Source: Halomonas sp. NO4 (GTDB lineage: Bacteria > Pseudomonadota > Gammaproteobacteria > Pseudomonadales > Halomonadaceae). From it: a stretch of DNA of 64,000 nucleotides. A program made the translations under genes and the position numbers. The notes beneath the pieces were generated by a model, which searched no databases, was not told the DNA's origin, and worked only from the letters and a program-made list of their open reading frames with translations. Shown piece after piece: positions 61,274 to 64,000 of the stretch. The stretch is taken from NCBI RefSeq assembly GCF_010994375.1, contig NZ_WHMA01000001.1:150978-214977 (forward strand), read 5' to 3'. Position 1 is the first letter of the stretch. Every line of letters starts with the position of its first letter.

Positions 61274-62424
61274 GTCGTTCCTCCCTGACGCAGCCAGTCG
61301 GCAAGGGCGCTGAGCAGCGCATCGACCATCAGGGCCAGGGCGATGATCGGCAACGCCCCGAGCAGCACCAGGTCCATCGCCGCCTGCCCCAGCCCCTGAA
61401 AAATGAAGGTACCGAGCCCCCCGGCACCGATCAGTGCCGCCACCGCGGTGAGCCCGATGGCCTGCACGGTGGTGATGCGAATGCCCTCCAGCACCACCGG
61501 CAGGGCCAGCGGCAGGCGGACCTGGAGAAACACCTGGCGCTGGCTCATACCCATGCCGCGCGCCGCCTCGATCACGGCGGGGTCGACCTCTTCCAGGGCC
61601 ACGAAGGTGTTGCGCACCATGGGGAGCAGGCTGTAGCCGAGCAGCGCCAGCCAGGCCGGCGCCCAGCCGATGCCGCTCACGCCCAGTGCCGCCAACCACT
61701 CCACCCGTGATGCCAGCCAGGCCAGCGGCGCCAGCAGCAATCCGAACAGGGCGATACTGGGAATGGTCTGCAGGAAGTTGAGTATCCCGAACCCCACGCG
61801 GCGCACGCCGGCACGGCGACGCATGGCGAGCGCCAGGCACACGCCCAGCAACAGTGCTGCCCCCACCGCCGACCCGACCAAGGCGAGGTGCTGACCGATG
61901 GCACCCACGAACTGATCGCTGCGCACCTGGTACTCGCGATAGAGCGCCAGGGGAGCCAGCCACTGCATCAGGCAGACCCACCAGGCGAGCAGGACCGGCA
62001 GCAGCAGGGCCCAGCCCAGGGGGCGAGACAGGGCCAGGCGCGCCCGCAACTCGATCAGCGCCAGCAACCACAGGAAGAGCAGCAACCAGAGCGCACTCCC
62101 CAGGCCCAGTCGCGAGGCGGCTTCCAGGGTCGCCGCCACGCCCGACAGCCACAGAGGCATGGCGGCCAGCAGGCCAACGACCAGGACCAGGGCGGCGCGC
62201 AGATGCCATGTGAAGGGGCGCCAGGCCAGCGTGGCCACGCCCAGCATGGGTACCGTGGCCAGGAGCGCCACGCCCCAGCCCAGCGCCTCCTGGGCCCGCT
62301 GAGGGGTTCCCGGCACGATGCGGTTGGGCGCCACGCTGATCGCCGGCAGGGTCAGCCAGGCGACCACGCCGACGAGCATCAACACCAGCAGCACGGCATT
62401 GGGCTTGGACCTTGCCTGCTGCAC
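61270..62424 (-). CDS. yehY: Osmolyte ABC transporter permease YehY
   Basis: A 384-residue permease (E. coli YehY has 385). The first 190 residues add several helices to the standard OpuB core, whose EAA loop is VIEAARGMGMSQRQVFLQVRLPLALP. It is the larger of the two permeases and probably pairs with YehW. It begins four bases from the osmF stop. Confidence 0.9.
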   Translation of the reverse strand: MQQARSKPNAVLLVLMLVGVVAWLTLPAISVAPNRIVPGTPQRAQEALGWGVALLATVPMLGVATLAWRPFTWHLRAALVLVVGLLAAMPLWLSGVAATLEAASRLGLGSALWLLLFLWLLALIELRARLALSRPLGWALLLPVLLAWWVCLMQWLAPLALYREYQVRSDQFVGAIGQHLALVGSAVGAALLLGVCLALAMRRRAGVRRVGFGILNFLQTIPSIALFGLLLAPLAWLASRVEWLAALGVSGIGWAPAWLALLGYSLLPMVRNTFVALEEVDPAVIEAARGMGMSQRQVFLQVRLPLALPVVLEGIRITTVQAIGLTAVAALIGAGGLGTFIFQGLGQAAMDLVLLGALPIIALALMVDALLSALADWLRQGGTT

Positions 62425-62427
62425 GCG

Positions 62428-63345
62428 CTACTCCGTTGTCTCGAGACCGTCGAGGAAGCGGGCAGCGACCTCGCTGGGAGCGATGCCATTCACCGCCACC
62501 TCGCCGTTGAGGCGCTGCAGGGTTTCCAGATCCAGGGCGGAGAAGACCGGTTCGAGCAGCGTCTCGATCTCGGGATAGGCCTCGAGGACGGCTTCGCGGA
62601 CCACGGGTGCCGGCTGGTACACCGGCTGCACGCCGAGCGAGTCCTCCAGCACCACCAGGCCCAGGGCGCCCAGGCCACCATCGGTACCGTAAGTCATGGC
62701 GGCGTTCACGCCGCTGGTCTGCTGGGCGGCGGCACGCATGGTGGCGGCGGTGTTGCCCCCTGAGAGAACCAGCAGTTGGTCGGACGACAGTTCGAAGCCA
62801 TAGGCTTCCTGGAAGGCGGGCAGCGCCTGGGGGGACTCGACGAACTCGGCGCTGGCCGCGAACTTGAACTCGCCGCCGTCGGCCAGGTAGTCCGCCAGGT
62901 CCTCTAGCGTCTCGAGACCATGCTCCTCGGCCAGGTCGGCACGCACGCTCATCGCCCAGGTGTTGTTGGCCTCGGCGGGCGTCAGCCACACCAGCCCGTT
63001 CTCGGCGTCACGCTCGCGCACCGTGGCCAGCGCCTCGTCGGCATCGTGCCAGACGTCGCTGCCGGTCATGTCGAAGAAGAAGGCGCCGTTGCCGGTGTAT
63101 TCGGGATAGATGTCGATCTCGCCGGTCAGCAGCGCCTCCCGGACGATGCTGGTGCCGCCGAGCTGCAGGCGATCCTCGGTCGCGATGCCGGCCTGCTCCA
63201 GGCGCTGGAGAATCAGTTCCCCCAGTACGGAGCCTTCGGTATCGATCTTGGAGGCCACCACCACCGGTTCGTTGGCATGGGCCACCGAGAGCGTCAGCGC
63301 AGAGCCGGCAGCCAGGGCCGCCAGGCCGATCAGGGAGCGGTTCAT
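62428..63345 (-). CDS. osmF: Osmolyte-binding protein OsmF (YehZ)
   Basis: A 305-residue OpuAC-type binding protein, the same length as E. coli OsmF. The signal peptide is about 24 residues (ending VAHA), followed by VVVASKIDTEGSVLGELIL, EIDIYPEYTGNGAFFF and SGVNAAMTYGTDGGLGAL. It feeds glycine betaine or related solutes to YehYXW. A promoter with a near-consensus -10 lies upstream. The Shine-Dalgarno is weak. Confidence 0.92.
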   Translation of the reverse strand: MNRSLIGLAALAAGSALTLSVAHANEPVVVASKIDTEGSVLGELILQRLEQAGIATEDRLQLGGTSIVREALLTGEIDIYPEYTGNGAFFFDMTGSDVWHDADEALATVRERDAENGLVWLTPAEANNTWAMSVRADLAEEHGLETLEDLADYLADGGEFKFAASAEFVESPQALPAFQEAYGFELSSDQLLVLSGGNTAATMRAAAQQTSGVNAAMTYGTDGGLGALGLVVLEDSLGVQPVYQPAPVVREAVLEAYPEIETLLEPVFSALDLETLQRLNGEVAVNGIAPSEVAARFLDGLETTE

Positions 63346-63377
63346 CGTCACCACCCGTTCGTTGTGAATGTACGCAG

Positions 63378-63407
63378 AGTATAAGGCGTGTACAGTTTGC
63401 CTGTCAG
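63378..63407 (-). promoter_or_regulatory. Candidate promoter for osmF
   Basis: On the minus strand CTGACA, 18 bases, TATACT. Each box differs from consensus by one base. It lies about 33 bases upstream of the osmF start. E. coli uses the stress sigma factor for this operon, and TATACT would suit both sigma-70 and sigma-S. Confidence 0.5.
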
Positions 63408-63437
63408 ACGCCGATCTCAACGCGACACCGACCCGCC

Positions 63438-64000
63438 ATGCGAGATACCGCCACCTCCCTACTCGACCGTTGGCATCACCCCCTGGTGAGGGACCTGGCG
63501 TGGCTGCTGGCTTGCCCCGACCTGGTCGATGGCAGCTGGCCGCCGCGCCCCGGCCGCGACGACCTGGGCCTGTCCGACCCCGCGCACCTCGACGCCTGGC
63601 TCGCCGACCTCGAAGGGAACCCGGCCGCCCTCGAGGCGTGCGTCGGCGACACCCTCGCGGGGCGCATGGGGCTCTACCATGAACGGCTGTGGCAATTCCT
63701 GCTGGCGCACTCACCCGGTACCCGCCTGCTCGCCCACAACCTCAGGGTCCACCGCGAGAAGCAGACCCTGGGCGAGCTGGACCTGCTCTACTGCCGCGAC
63801 GATCGCGCCATACCGATCCACCTGGAGGTGGCCATCAAGTTCTACCTGGGCCTGCCGGAAGGCCCGGGCGAGGCGGCGGACCCGGCACGCTGGATCGGCC
63901 CCGGGGGTGCCGACAGCCTGGCCTGCAAGCTCGCCCACCTGCGCGACCATCAGCTACCCCTGAGCAGCCGCGCCGAAGCGCGTGAAGTTATCCGCGAGGC
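63438..64000 (+). CDS. DUF1853 family protein (partial, N-terminus)
   Basis: The first 187 residues of a protein that runs off the right edge. The DUF1853 pattern is clear in MGLYHERLWQFLLAHSPGT, RLLAHNLRVHREKQTLGELD and IPIHLEVAIKFYLGLP. The GELDLL...HLEVAIKF layout resembles a PD-(D/E)xK nuclease core, but activity is unproven. ATG 63438 is the first good start; no clear Shine-Dalgarno is seen. It is divergent from osmF. Confidence 0.85.
   Translation, partial: MRDTATSLLDRWHHPLVRDLAWLLACPDLVDGSWPPRPGRDDLGLSDPAHLDAWLADLEGNPAALEACVGDTLAGRMGLYHERLWQFLLAHSPGTRLLAHNLRVHREKQTLGELDLLYCRDDRAIPIHLEVAIKFYLGLPEGPGEAADPARWIGPGGADSLACKLAHLRDHQLPLSSRAEAREVIRE

Noticed and set aside
60335..62989. 884-residue ATPase with a long N-terminal extension
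   Set aside because: The extension runs through yehY and osmF in the wrong frame; GTG 61273 with GGGAGG is the real start.
1..64000. Mobile elements, phage genes, CRISPR arrays or defence systems
   Set aside because: I saw no transposase, integrase, regularly spaced repeats or defence gene families on either strand.

Overview
The window is a dense, high-GC bacterial chromosome segment carrying about 66 genes and one tRNA gene. There is no sign of phage, transposon, plasmid or CRISPR sequence. The gene families and several retained gene orders (tusDCBE with yccA, gloB/yafS/rnhA/dnaQ, yejABEF near rsuA, yehZYXW) point to a gammaproteobacterium. The acidic proteins, osmolyte transporter and TRAP system fit a halophile such as Halomonas or a relative. 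That placement is inferred from content, because no rRNA or marker gene was available to test it.

Layout: 1-1725 holds a divergent pair, the N-terminus of an NDP-forming acyl-CoA synthetase (Pat-like) and a histone-deacetylase-family enzyme. 1820-2449 is an XRE-cupin regulator. 2446-11811 is a membrane-bound formate dehydrogenase locus: fdhD on the minus strand, then DUF3305, DUF3306, a multi-cluster ferredoxin-like protein, a TorD-type chaperone, a small Tat protein and the alpha, beta and gamma subunits, closed by a clear terminator. 11900-13960 holds DUF1244, moaB and moeA, so molybdenum cofactor supply sits beside a molybdoenzyme. 13978-16793 holds an AcpH-like protein, tusE, tusB, tusC, tusD and yccA. 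16885-19334 holds a NUDIX hydrolase, tRNA-Ser(UGA) and a CvrA-type antiporter.

19466-24665 has an NMT1-type binding protein, an alpha/beta hydrolase, the queuosine-precursor transporter yhhQ, propionyl-CoA synthetase and an ArsR regulator. 24989-31435 holds sohB, an SCP2 protein, nudC, dnaQ, rnhA, a yafS-like methyltransferase, gloB and mltD. 31533-38723 is the yejABEF peptide importer followed by rsuA and a YafV-type amidase. 38863-42599 has rarD, an unusual FAD oxidoreductase and a chemoreceptor with its sensor at the C-terminus. 42779-47740 is a sulfur cluster (metY, a SulP permease, a cysteine synthase) plus a GntR regulator.

47899-53660 pairs pxpCBA (5-oxoprolinase) with a divergent TRAP transporter. 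53626-59416 is a branched-chain 2-oxoacid dehydrogenase operon (E1alpha, E1beta, E2) that ends in a eukaryotic-like protein kinase. It is preceded by a strong promoter whose -35 box lies in a perfect 16-bp palindrome. 59580-63345 is an osmF/yehYXW-type osmolyte ABC transporter, and the window ends in a partial DUF1853 gene.

The most interesting points are the kinase at the end of the 2-oxoacid dehydrogenase operon, the palindromic promoter of that operon, the divergent acyl-CoA synthetase/deacetylase pair, the pxp-TRAP pairing with an inverted repeat between them, and the chemoreceptor architecture. I found no wholly new system that I could defend.
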